The notes below the pieces were generated by a model that did not search any database, had not been told where the DNA came from, and saw only the letters and a program-made list of their open reading frames with translations. From Nocardioides sp. SR21 (GTDB lineage: Bacteria; Actinomycetota; Actinomycetes; Propionibacteriales; Nocardioidaceae): a stretch of 64,000 nt of DNA. The DNA lies in NCBI RefSeq assembly GCF_022761125.1, contig NZ_JAKWJR010000004.1, positions 310,001 to 374,000 on the forward strand, in the 5' to 3' direction. Numbering within the stretch: the first letter of the stretch is position 1; each line of letters begins with the position of its first letter. Made by a program: the position numbers and the translations under genes. Positions 44,340-51,228 of this stretch are shown here, piece after piece.

Positions 44340-45431
44340 ATGAACACGACGACGCTCACCGACGAACAGCTCGAGAGGTTCGGCGAGGAGATGGACGCGA
44401 TCCGCCGGCGCATCATCGCCGACCTCGGCGACGAGGACGCGGCGTACATCCGCAAGGTCGTGAAGTCCAAGAACGGCTTCGAGATCGCCGGCCGCGCGCT
44501 GTTCTACCTGCCGCCGGCCTGGCCCCTCGCGGTCGCCGCGCTGTCGATCAGCAAGATCCTCGACAACATGGAGATCGGCCACAACGTCATGCACGGCCAG
44601 TACGACTGGATGGGCGACCCGGCGCTGAGCTCGCGGATGTATGAGTGGGACAACGTGTGCCCCAGTGAGCAGTGGAAGCACAGTCACAACTACATCCACC
44701 ACACGTACACGAACGTCCTCGGCAAGGACCGCGACATCGGGTACGGCATCCTCCGGATGGACGAGGACCAGAAGTGGCACCCGTACTACCTGGGCAACCC
44801 GGTGTACGCGCTCCTGCTGATGATCTTCTTCGAGTGGGGCGTCGCGATGCACGACCTCGAGGTCGAGAACCTCGTCAAGGGTCGCCGCACGATGGCGGAG
44901 AACAAGGCGCTGCACGCGGGGATCATGCGGAAGGTGAAGCGCCAGGCGCTCAAGGACTACGTGCTGTTCCCGGCGCTCACCGGGCCGTTCTTCCCGCTGA
45001 CCCTGGCCGGCAACGCGACCGCGAACCTGGTCCGCAACATCTGGGCGTTCAACATCATCTTCTGCGGTCACTTCCCTGCGGGCGTCGCGACGTTCAGCCA
45101 GGAGGAGTGCGAGGACGAGACCCGCGGCCACTGGTACTACCGCCAGCTGCTCGGCTCCGCGAACATCACCGGCGGGAAGCTCTTCCATGTGATGACCGGC
45201 AACCTGTCGCACCAGATCGAGCACCACCTGTTCCCGGACCTGCCGGCCCGCCGGTACCCCCAGATCGCCGAGGAGGTCCGCGAGATCTGCGAGCGGTACG
45301 GCCTCGCCTACAACACCGGCCCGCTGGGCAAGCAGCTCGGCAGCGTGGCCCGCAAGATCTGCCGGATGGCGCTGCCCGATCGACCGCGACGTACGCCGGA
45401 GCCGGTTGTCGCGGAGCCCGTTGCCGCCTGA
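44340..45431 (+). CDS. Membrane fatty acid desaturase (acyl-CoA Delta9 type)
   Basis: This 363-residue di-iron desaturase has the three histidine boxes: GHNVMHG, HSHNYIHHTYTN and HQIEHHLFPDLPA. Two pairs of membrane helices lie around residues 55-75 and 155-235. The overall pattern is like stearoyl-CoA desaturase DesA3 of mycobacteria and it follows its reductase after 9 bases with GGAGG. It introduces a double bond in acyl chains, so the operon adapts membrane fluidity. Confidence 0.92.
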   Translation: MNTTTLTDEQLERFGEEMDAIRRRIIADLGDEDAAYIRKVVKSKNGFEIAGRALFYLPPAWPLAVAALSISKILDNMEIGHNVMHGQYDWMGDPALSSRMYEWDNVCPSEQWKHSHNYIHHTYTNVLGKDRDIGYGILRMDEDQKWHPYYLGNPVYALLLMIFFEWGVAMHDLEVENLVKGRRTMAENKALHAGIMRKVKRQALKDYVLFPALTGPFFPLTLAGNATANLVRNIWAFNIIFCGHFPAGVATFSQEECEDETRGHWYYRQLLGSANITGGKLFHVMTGNLSHQIEHHLFPDLPARRYPQIAEEVREICERYGLAYNTGPLGKQLGSVARKICRMALPDRPRRTPEPVVAEPVAA

Positions 45432-45442
45432 GGATGGACGAC

Positions 45443-45688
45443 ATGAAGGACGAGCTGACTCGGGCAGAGATCCGCAAGGACGCCGTGCAGGGCACCGTCG
45501 AGGCTGCAGCGTCCGCGGTCGGGCAGGTCGCCACGATCGTCACCGGCGCCGTCCGCGACGTCGCTGGTGCGGTCGGTGGCTTCGCCACCGAGGTCTTCGA
45601 GATCCGTGACGCCGCCCGCCGGGCGGCCGCGGAGCACGCCGTCGATGACGAACTGCCCGCAGCCGACCCGGACCAGGGCGGGGACTAG
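45443..45688 (+). CDS. Small alanine-rich hypothetical protein
   Basis: This 81-residue protein (84 if the ATG at 45434 is used) has a helical, alanine- and valine-rich middle (GTVEAAASAVGQVATIVTGA) and charged ends. GAGG at 45430 supports the second ATG. It could be amphipathic or weakly membrane-associated. It lies twelve bases after the desaturase and probably belongs to the operon. It ends in overlap with the convergent gene at 45685. No function is known. Confidence 0.6.
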   Translation: MKDELTRAEIRKDAVQGTVEAAASAVGQVATIVTGAVRDVAGAVGGFATEVFEIRDAARRAAAEHAVDDELPAADPDQGGD

Positions 45689-46257
45689 CAGCGCACGTCG
45701 ACCTGGAAGCCGGTGGTGGTGCCGGACAGGGAGTTCTCGAGGGCGTTCGCCAGCTCGGTGAGGTCGATGCCCTTCTCCTCGAGCAGGTCGGCGAGGCCGC
45801 CCTCCTGGATCGCCTCGGTGAGCTCCTCCTCGTCCATCTCGAGCAGGCTGCTGAGGACGTCGAGCGTGGTGCTCTGGTCCTCGGTCAGGTTGCCCGACAT
45901 CACGCCGCTCGGCGGCGGGCCCGGCGGGGGACCACCAGGCCCGCCCGGGCCACCCGGGCCGTGAGCGCCGGTCTCGGACGCGATCCTGGTGACGATCTCG
46001 CGGAGGTCGGAGCGATCCTTGAGGTCGGCCGGCGCGCCCCCCTCGAGCGCGGTCAGCAGGTCCTCGGAGGACACGCCCTTCTGCTCGGCGAGGTCCAGGA
46101 GCGACGTACCGGACGTCACGGCCGCGGCGATGTCGTCGGCGGCCATGCCCAGGACGTCGGCGACCGCGTCGAACGCGCCCTTGCCGCGCGGGGGCTGCGC
46201 GCTCGTCGTGGCTGTCAGTGCTGAGGCGGAGGCGATGCTCCCGATGGTGTTGGTCAT
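45685..46257 (-). CDS. Hypothetical protein with two helical repeats and a Gly-Pro linker
   Basis: This 190-residue protein has two similar helical units. The first is AFDAVADVLGMAADDIAAAV with SLLDLAEQKGVSSEDLLTAL; the second is LDVLSSLLEMDEEELTEAIQ with GLADLLEEKGIDLTELANAL. They resemble the DUF2680-like repeats of other actinobacteria and Bacillus. A glycine/proline-rich spacer lies between them (GPGGPGGPGGPPPGPPPSG). There is no signal peptide. ATG 46257 is chosen, but GTG codons upstream (about 46310) are alternatives. The function is unknown. Confidence 0.6.
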   Translation of the reverse strand: MTNTIGSIASASALTATTSAQPPRGKGAFDAVADVLGMAADDIAAAVTSGTSLLDLAEQKGVSSEDLLTALEGGAPADLKDRSDLREIVTRIASETGAHGPGGPGGPGGPPPGPPPSGVMSGNLTEDQSTTLDVLSSLLEMDEEELTEAIQEGGLADLLEEKGIDLTELANALENSLSGTTTGFQVDVRC

Positions 46258-46405
46258 GCCGGACTCGTCGTCCGGGGCCGGCTCGGGCTGAACGGATGAC
46301 ACGGTATTCACAGCAACCAGGCCCCGATTCACAGCGTCCTGACAGGCGGCGGACCGGTGTAGTCCACCGGTGCCAACCGCGGCATTTCCTCCTACGGTCC
46401 GTTCC

Positions 46406-46957
46406 ATGTACGGACGGGTGCTGGCGGCCGGCGTGGTGCTGGCCCTGTCGCTCGCGGGCTGCGCCGCGACCGGCGGGTCGCAGGGTGACCGGGGGAGCCG
46501 GCCGAGCGCGGCCCGGACGAAGCCGGTGTCGGCCCAGAAGTCCGGGACGCGCACGGTGAGGAAGCGCGAGTCGATCCCCAACGGCACGCAGACCCACCGG
46601 ACGACGAGGCTCGACAGGGGCGAGCGCCGAGTGACCCGGCGCGGCCACGATGGCCTGCGCGTCACGACCTGGCGGGTGACGACGAAGAACGGCAAGGTCA
46701 CCGATCGCGTCAAGGTGAGATCGGTGGTGGTCCGCAAGCCGGTGCCGCGGGTGGTCTTCGTGGGCACGTACGCCGCGCCCGCGCTCGCCGGGGGCTGCGA
46801 CCCGAACTACTCCAGCGGCTGCGTGCCGGTGGCCAGCGACGTGGACTGCGCCGGCGGCAGCGGGGACGGGCCGGCGTACGTCTCCGGCACGGTCCGGGTC
46901 GTCGGCAACGACCCCTACGGCCTCGACGCGGACGACGACGGCTGGGGCTGCAACTAG
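46406..46957 (+). CDS. Lipoprotein with G5-like and excalibur calcium-binding domains
   Basis: This 183-residue lipoprotein has a lipobox LSLAGC with C19 as lipidation site. A G5-like segment follows (VRKRESIPNGTQTHRTTRLD, GLRVTTWRVTTKNGK), and the C terminus is an excalibur-type domain (CDPNYSSGCVP, DLDADDDGWGC-like GLDADDDGWGCN) with the DxDxDGxGC calcium-binding pattern. Such proteins bind cell wall material. The upstream region is short and the start ATG has no strong ribosome site. Confidence 0.82.
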   Translation: MYGRVLAAGVVLALSLAGCAATGGSQGDRGSRPSAARTKPVSAQKSGTRTVRKRESIPNGTQTHRTTRLDRGERRVTRRGHDGLRVTTWRVTTKNGKVTDRVKVRSVVVRKPVPRVVFVGTYAAPALAGGCDPNYSSGCVPVASDVDCAGGSGDGPAYVSGTVRVVGNDPYGLDADDDGWGCN

Positions 46958-47023
46958 GGCATGTCGCCCACGTCGGTGGCCTGCTACGCGCCGCTCGCGA
47001 CGGCCCCGCGTGAGAGACCTGCC

Positions 47024-47425
47024 CTAGACGAGCCTGGCCAGCTTCTGCGGCGCGCAGAACCGGTACGACTCGGTGAGCAGCTCGGCGACCTCGGTCCAGT
47101 CGGTGTCGTCGTCGATCACCAGGCCGACGATCGTGGGAGACCACGGCGGTTGGTAGAACGGCAGCCCGGCATGGGTGAGGGCGAGCAGCTCGTCACCGGT
47201 CGCCCGGAAGGTCAGCACGGTCCGCTCGGTGTCGTCGCCGGTGATGTCGCGGTACGACGACTCGTAGCCGCGCTGCGCGACCATCACGTGCGCGAACGTC
47301 TTCTTGCGGATCCGCCAGCGGACGCCGGTCCAGGCATCCTCCTCGTAGGCCTCGGGCAGCGCCGTGGCGATCGCCCGCAGCCGGAGGACGATCTCCTCCG
47401 CGGGCTGGATCCGGTCAGCGCCCAC
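47024..47425 (-). CDS. MmcQ/YjbR-family protein
   Basis: This 133-residue protein fits the MmcQ/YjbR family (CyaY-like fold): LPEAYEEDAWTGVRWRIRKK, HVMV, LTHAGLPFYQPPW, and WTEVAELLTESYRFCAPQKL at the end. The family binds DNA or is uncharacterised. The GTG start at 47425 directly follows the stop of the acetoacetate decarboxylase-like gene, TGAGTG, suggesting coupled translation. Confidence 0.8.
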   Translation of the reverse strand: MGADRIQPAEEIVLRLRAIATALPEAYEEDAWTGVRWRIRKKTFAHVMVAQRGYESSYRDITGDDTERTVLTFRATGDELLALTHAGLPFYQPPWSPTIVGLVIDDDTDWTEVAELLTESYRFCAPQKLARLV

Positions 47426-48076
47426 TCAGCCGAAGGACATCTTGAAGTCGGCCTGGCGGAACGACGCGAGCTGCCGGGCGCCCTGCATCCAGCCGAGCGG
47501 GCCGTCGACCGCGAAGTCCCACCGGCCGCGGCACGGGAGTGCCTTCGACGAGCCCTGGAGGATCGCGGTGCGCTCCTCGCCGTCGGTGTCGTCGATGCCG
47601 GGCTGCCAGGTGCCGCCCTTGAACGGCAGCCGCACCATCGCCTTCGAGACGTCGGTGAACGACGCGCTCGCGATCGGCCGGCGGTCGAACGACGCCGACC
47701 ACTCGGTCGTCGAGATCGGGCCGCGGCGCTGGGTGTCGAGCTCGAAGTCGCAGAGGCCCTTGGGGATCGCCCACAGCTCGCGGCCCCCGGCGACCGACGC
47801 GGGTGAGTCGACCCAGATGTCGGTGATGCTGACCCGCCGGCCGTAGGAGTCGGTGTCCGCGAGCCGCGCGACGAGCAGCTCGGAGTAGGTCAGCGGGCTG
47901 CCGGGCTCGTAGCTGACGAACGCCGCGCCGTAGATGCCCGCGGGACGCAGGTCGTCGACGGGGGTCTTCAGCTTGAAGATCGAGAGCCAGAGCTGGCCGA
48001 CCATCGCCCAAGGTGTCGCCGGGTAGGCGACGTCGCCGTTCGGGCCGGTCGAGGTGATCCACTCGGTCTGGGTCAT
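47426..48076 (-). CDS. Acetoacetate decarboxylase-like protein
   Basis: This 216-residue protein has the acetoacetate decarboxylase fold: AGIYGAAFVSYEPGSPLTYS, GRRVSITDIWVDSPASV and RELWAIPKGLCDFEL. The lysine in IPKGL could correspond to the Schiff-base lysine of ADC, but the substrate pocket differs. It is divergent from the arylsulfatase gene across 63 bases that contain a perfect palindrome. Cotranscribed with the YjbR gene. The true substrate is not known. Confidence 0.75.
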   Translation of the reverse strand: MTQTEWITSTGPNGDVAYPATPWAMVGQLWLSIFKLKTPVDDLRPAGIYGAAFVSYEPGSPLTYSELLVARLADTDSYGRRVSITDIWVDSPASVAGGRELWAIPKGLCDFELDTQRRGPISTTEWSASFDRRPIASASFTDVSKAMVRLPFKGGTWQPGIDDTDGEERTAILQGSSKALPCRGRWDFAVDGPLGWMQGARQLASFRQADFKMSFG

Positions 48077-48111
48077 GGCGGCATCCTGCCCTACGGCGGG
48101 TCTCCACAAAA

Positions 48112-48129
48112 GTGTCAGTCAACTGACAC
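48112..48129. promoter_or_regulatory. Palindromic operator between the ADC-like and arylsulfatase genes
   Basis: GTGTCAGTCAACTGACAC is an 18-base palindrome with 8-base perfect arms and a 2-base centre. It lies in the 63-base divergent promoter region and 11 bases from the arylsulfatase ATG. The TetR gene at 50406, downstream of and overlapping the sulfatase gene, is the natural candidate to bind it and control both directions. Confidence 0.75.
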
Positions 48130-48139
48130 AATCGCCCGC

Positions 48140-50413
48140 ATGCCGACCCAGCGCATCACCGACCGCGTCGCCACCTCCGAGCCTCGCTTCGTGGAGTACC
48201 CGAAGCCCGGCCCGGACGCCCCGAACGTCCTCGTCGTCGTGCTCGACGACATCGGGTTCGCCCAGCTCGGCTGCTTCGGCGCCGGGTTCGACACCCCGAA
48301 CATCGACCGGGTCGCGGCCGGCGGCCTGCGCTACAACCGGTTCCACGTGACCGCGGTGTGCTCGGCGACCCGAGCGGCGCTGCTCACCGGGCGCAACCAC
48401 CACGCCGTGGGCATGGGCGTCACCGAGGAGGCCGCGCTCGGCTTCCCCGGCTACACCGGCCGGATCCCGTCGAGCGCCGCCACGATGGCGCGCACGTTGC
48501 GCGACAACGGCTACAACACGATGGCGGTCGGCAAGTGGCACCTCACGCCGCAGGTCGAGTACTCCTCGGCCGGCCCGTTCGAGCGCTGGCCGCTGGGCAT
48601 GGGCTTCGAGCGGTACTACGGCTTCCTCGGCGCCGAGACCAGCCAGTGGGCGCCGGAGCTGGTCCGCGACAACACCCCGATCGACCCGCCGCGCACGCCG
48701 GAGGAGGGCTACCACCTCACCGAGGACCTGGTGGACCAGTCGATCCGGATGATCCAGGACCAGCAGCAGGCCGAGTCCCGCAAGCCGTTCTTCTGCTACC
48801 TCGCCCTGGGGGCCGCGCACGCGCCGCACCAGGTCCCGCCCGAGTGGATCGAGCCGTACGTCGGGCAGTTCGACGACGGCTGGGAGGCCTGGCGGCAGCG
48901 CGCCTTCGACCGGCAGGTCGCGGAGGGCGTCGTACCTCCCGGCACGACGCTGACCGAGCGGCCGCCGTGGGTGCCCGCGTGGGATGACCTCTCGGCCGAC
49001 GAGCGCCGGCTGTTCGCGCGCTACATGGAGGTGTTCGCGGGCTTCGTCACCCACACCGACCACCACCTCGGGCGGCTGTTCGACCACCTCGAGGAGCGCG
49101 GGCTCGCCGATGACACCCTGGTGATGATCCTGTCGGACAACGGCGCCAGCGCCGAGGGCGGGCCGACCGGCACGATCAACGAGGCGGCCGGCTGGCTGGA
49201 GCTCAACGAGGACGTCGAGACGGCGCTCGAGCAGATCGACACGATCGGCGGCCTCGAGGCCAACAACCACTACCCGTGGGGCTGGGCCTGGGCCGGCAAC
49301 GCGCCGCTGCGGCTCTGGAAGCGCTACTCCTGGCTCGGTGGCGTGCGGACGCCGCTCGTGGTCCGCTGGGGAGACCGGCTGGCCGAGCCCGGTGGGGTGC
49401 GCCAGCAGTTCTGCCACGCGACCGATCTCTACGCCACCGTCCTGGACGCCGCCGGCATCGAGGCGCCGGCGAACGTGGACGGCGTCGCGCAGCAGCCGGT
49501 GGACGGCGCGTCGCTGATCGACAGCTTCCGCGACCCCGCGGCCGCCGAGCACCGGACCCAGCAGTACTTCGAGATGATGGGCTCGCGCGGGATCTACCAC
49601 GACGGCTGGAAGGCCGTGACCGACCACGTCGCCAACCAGTTCGGCGAGCGCGCCCACGTGCAGGGCAGCCACGACTTCGACACCGACCGCTGGTCGCTGT
49701 TCCGGCTGGCCGACGACTTCTCGGAGGCGTACGACGTCGCGGCCGAGCACCCGGACGTCGTACGCCGGCTCGAGGGCCTCTGGTGGGCCGAGGCGGGACG
49801 GAACAACGTGCTTCCGCTGTTCGAGTTCCCCGGTTCGATGGCGCACATGCACCCCGGTGCGTACCCGCTCGCGGAGGCCGGGGTGTACCGCCCCGGCGGC
49901 AGCCCGGTGCCCGTGCCCCAGCTGCCGAGCCAGGTCGGCGGCTTCGTGCTGACCGCGCACGTCGACGTGCCCGAGGGCGGCGCCAGCGGGATCCTCACGG
50001 CGCTCGGCGACCGCCACGGCGGCTGGGCGTTCTACCTGCTCGACGGTCGCCCGGTCGCGACGTTCGCGCTGCTCGACGGCGAGCGCCGGGTGGCCGCGGC
50101 GGACCCGGTGCCGGCCGGGTCGCACGTGGTCGAGCTCCACTACCGCCCGGGCCGCGACGCCCGCGGCGTGATCCTCGTCGACGGCGTGGAGGTGGCGCAG
50201 GGACCCGTCCCCGGGCTGGTGTTCTTCCCGAACGTCTCGACCGCAGCCGGTGGCCTCCTGGTGGGCCGCGACCGGGGGATCGCCGTCAGCCGGGACTACC
50301 GGCCGCCGTTCGAGTTCACCGGTACCCTCGACCGCGTGGAGCTGCGCAGCGGCGCGCCGGACGCGCGCCCCGAGTCGGCGACGGCGATCCAGGCGGCCGT
50401 CGCCAGTGACTGA
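48140..50413 (+). CDS. Arylsulfatase family protein
   Basis: This 757-residue sulfatase has the N-terminal metal-binding start NVLVVVLDDIGFAQLGCFG, the formylglycine motif region VTAVCSATRAALLTGRNHH, and VGKWHL followed by the family's LGFERYYGFLGAET. In the motif the usual CSPTR reads CSATR; alanine is found instead of proline. This may still be converted by formylglycine-generating enzyme, or may bypass it. It continues with DNGASAEGGP-like (SDNGAS) and a C-terminal beta-sandwich of about 150 residues. It has no signal peptide. The start ATG 48140 lies right after the operator. Confidence 0.85.
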   Translation: MPTQRITDRVATSEPRFVEYPKPGPDAPNVLVVVLDDIGFAQLGCFGAGFDTPNIDRVAAGGLRYNRFHVTAVCSATRAALLTGRNHHAVGMGVTEEAALGFPGYTGRIPSSAATMARTLRDNGYNTMAVGKWHLTPQVEYSSAGPFERWPLGMGFERYYGFLGAETSQWAPELVRDNTPIDPPRTPEEGYHLTEDLVDQSIRMIQDQQQAESRKPFFCYLALGAAHAPHQVPPEWIEPYVGQFDDGWEAWRQRAFDRQVAEGVVPPGTTLTERPPWVPAWDDLSADERRLFARYMEVFAGFVTHTDHHLGRLFDHLEERGLADDTLVMILSDNGASAEGGPTGTINEAAGWLELNEDVETALEQIDTIGGLEANNHYPWGWAWAGNAPLRLWKRYSWLGGVRTPLVVRWGDRLAEPGGVRQQFCHATDLYATVLDAAGIEAPANVDGVAQQPVDGASLIDSFRDPAAAEHRTQQYFEMMGSRGIYHDGWKAVTDHVANQFGERAHVQGSHDFDTDRWSLFRLADDFSEAYDVAAEHPDVVRRLEGLWWAEAGRNNVLPLFEFPGSMAHMHPGAYPLAEAGVYRPGGSPVPVPQLPSQVGGFVLTAHVDVPEGGASGILTALGDRHGGWAFYLLDGRPVATFALLDGERRVAAADPVPAGSHVVELHYRPGRDARGVILVDGVEVAQGPVPGLVFFPNVSTAAGGLLVGRDRGIAVSRDYRPPFEFTGTLDRVELRSGAPDARPESATAIQAAVASD

Positions 50414-50969
50414 GACCGTCCCTGGGCCTGGCAGGCGCGAGCAGCGCAAGGACGACACCCGCCGGGCCCTGGAGGAGGCGGCGCTCCGCCGCTTCGCCAC
50501 GGACGGGTACGACGCCACCTCGGTCGACGCGATCGCCGCCGACGCCGGGGTCTCGGCGCGCACGTTCTTCCGCTACTTCCCGGCCAAGGACGACGTCTTC
50601 GACATGGGCCGCGAGGTCCGGCAGGCCGAGCTCCGCTCCGCGATCCGCGCCCGGCGCGACCTCACCGACGGCGAGGTCGTCCGCGAGGCGGTGCTGGTGA
50701 TGGCCCGCGGCTTCGCCGAGGACCGCGACCGGGTGCTGCTGCGCCAGGGCGCCGCCGCGAGCTCCGTGGTGCTGCGCGGGCGGATCTTCGACACGTTCCT
50801 GTCGTGGGAGTTCCTCGTCGCACGCGAGCTCGGCGGTACGCCGGAGGCCGAGGCGCTGGCCGCGGCGGGCATCGCGGTGTTCCGCGCGGCCGCGGCCCGC
50901 TGGGTCCACGAGGGCGGTTCGCTCCCGGACCGGGTGGCGGCGGGCTTCGACGCCCTCGGCGTGCTCTAG
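50406..50969 (+). CDS. TetR-family transcriptional regulator
   Basis: This 187-residue regulator has the helix-turn-helix RRFATDGYDATSVDAIAADA and GVSARTFFRYFPAKDDVF at the N terminus, and a helical C-terminal domain of the TetR_C type. The GTG start at 50406 overlaps the sulfatase stop by eight bases. It belongs to the sulfatase operon, and the palindrome at 48112-48129 is its probable site. It stops one base before the stop of the convergent gene at 50970. Confidence 0.87.
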   Translation: MTETVPGPGRREQRKDDTRRALEEAALRRFATDGYDATSVDAIAADAGVSARTFFRYFPAKDDVFDMGREVRQAELRSAIRARRDLTDGEVVREAVLVMARGFAEDRDRVLLRQGAAASSVVLRGRIFDTFLSWEFLVARELGGTPEAEALAAAGIAVFRAAAARWVHEGGSLPDRVAAGFDALGVL

Positions 50970-51146
50970 CTAGTCCTCGGGGTCGTCGAGCCGCGCGAGC
51001 CAGGTCGCGAACCGCTCGACGGCGGTCTCGAACTCCGGGTGCGAGTCGACGAAGCCCTGCAGCTGCTCGGCCACCCACGCGAGGGTGACCTCCTCGTCAC
51101 CCCGGCGCTTCTCGAGCTCCTCGATACCGCGGTCGGTGAAGTACAT
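50970..51146 (-). CDS. DUF6104 family small protein (58 residues)
   Basis: The minus strand codes for MYFTDRGIEELEKRRGDEEV followed by a helical acidic remainder ending in WLARLDDPED and a TAG stop. It is a clear match to the short actinobacterial DUF6104 family (MYFTDRGIEELxxRRG). GAGAGG lies about 13 bases before the ATG, a little far. It is too short for many gene finders. Convergent with the TetR gene and just upstream, in genome coordinates, of a 46-base palindrome. Function unknown. Confidence 0.85.
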   Translation of the reverse strand: MYFTDRGIEELEKRRGDEEVTLAWVAEQLQGFVDSHPEFETAVERFATWLARLDDPED

Positions 51147-51171
51147 CTCGACGTCGCCTCTCAGCTCAGGT

Positions 51172-51217
51172 GGGTCTCGACAGGATCGACCACCGGTGGT
51201 CGATCCTGTCGAGACCC
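51172..51217. repeat. Perfect 46-base palindrome
   Basis: Arms of 23 bases (51172-51194 and 51195-51217) are exact reverse complements without loop. The arm begins GGGTCTCGACAGGATCGACC and ends with CACC. It lies between the DUF6104 start and the kgd stop, hence possibly a kgd terminator. The arm is close to GGGTCTCGACAGGCTCGACC at 56759, so it is a member of a dispersed family. Confidence 0.9.
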
Positions 51218-51228
51218 CGTCACCACGA

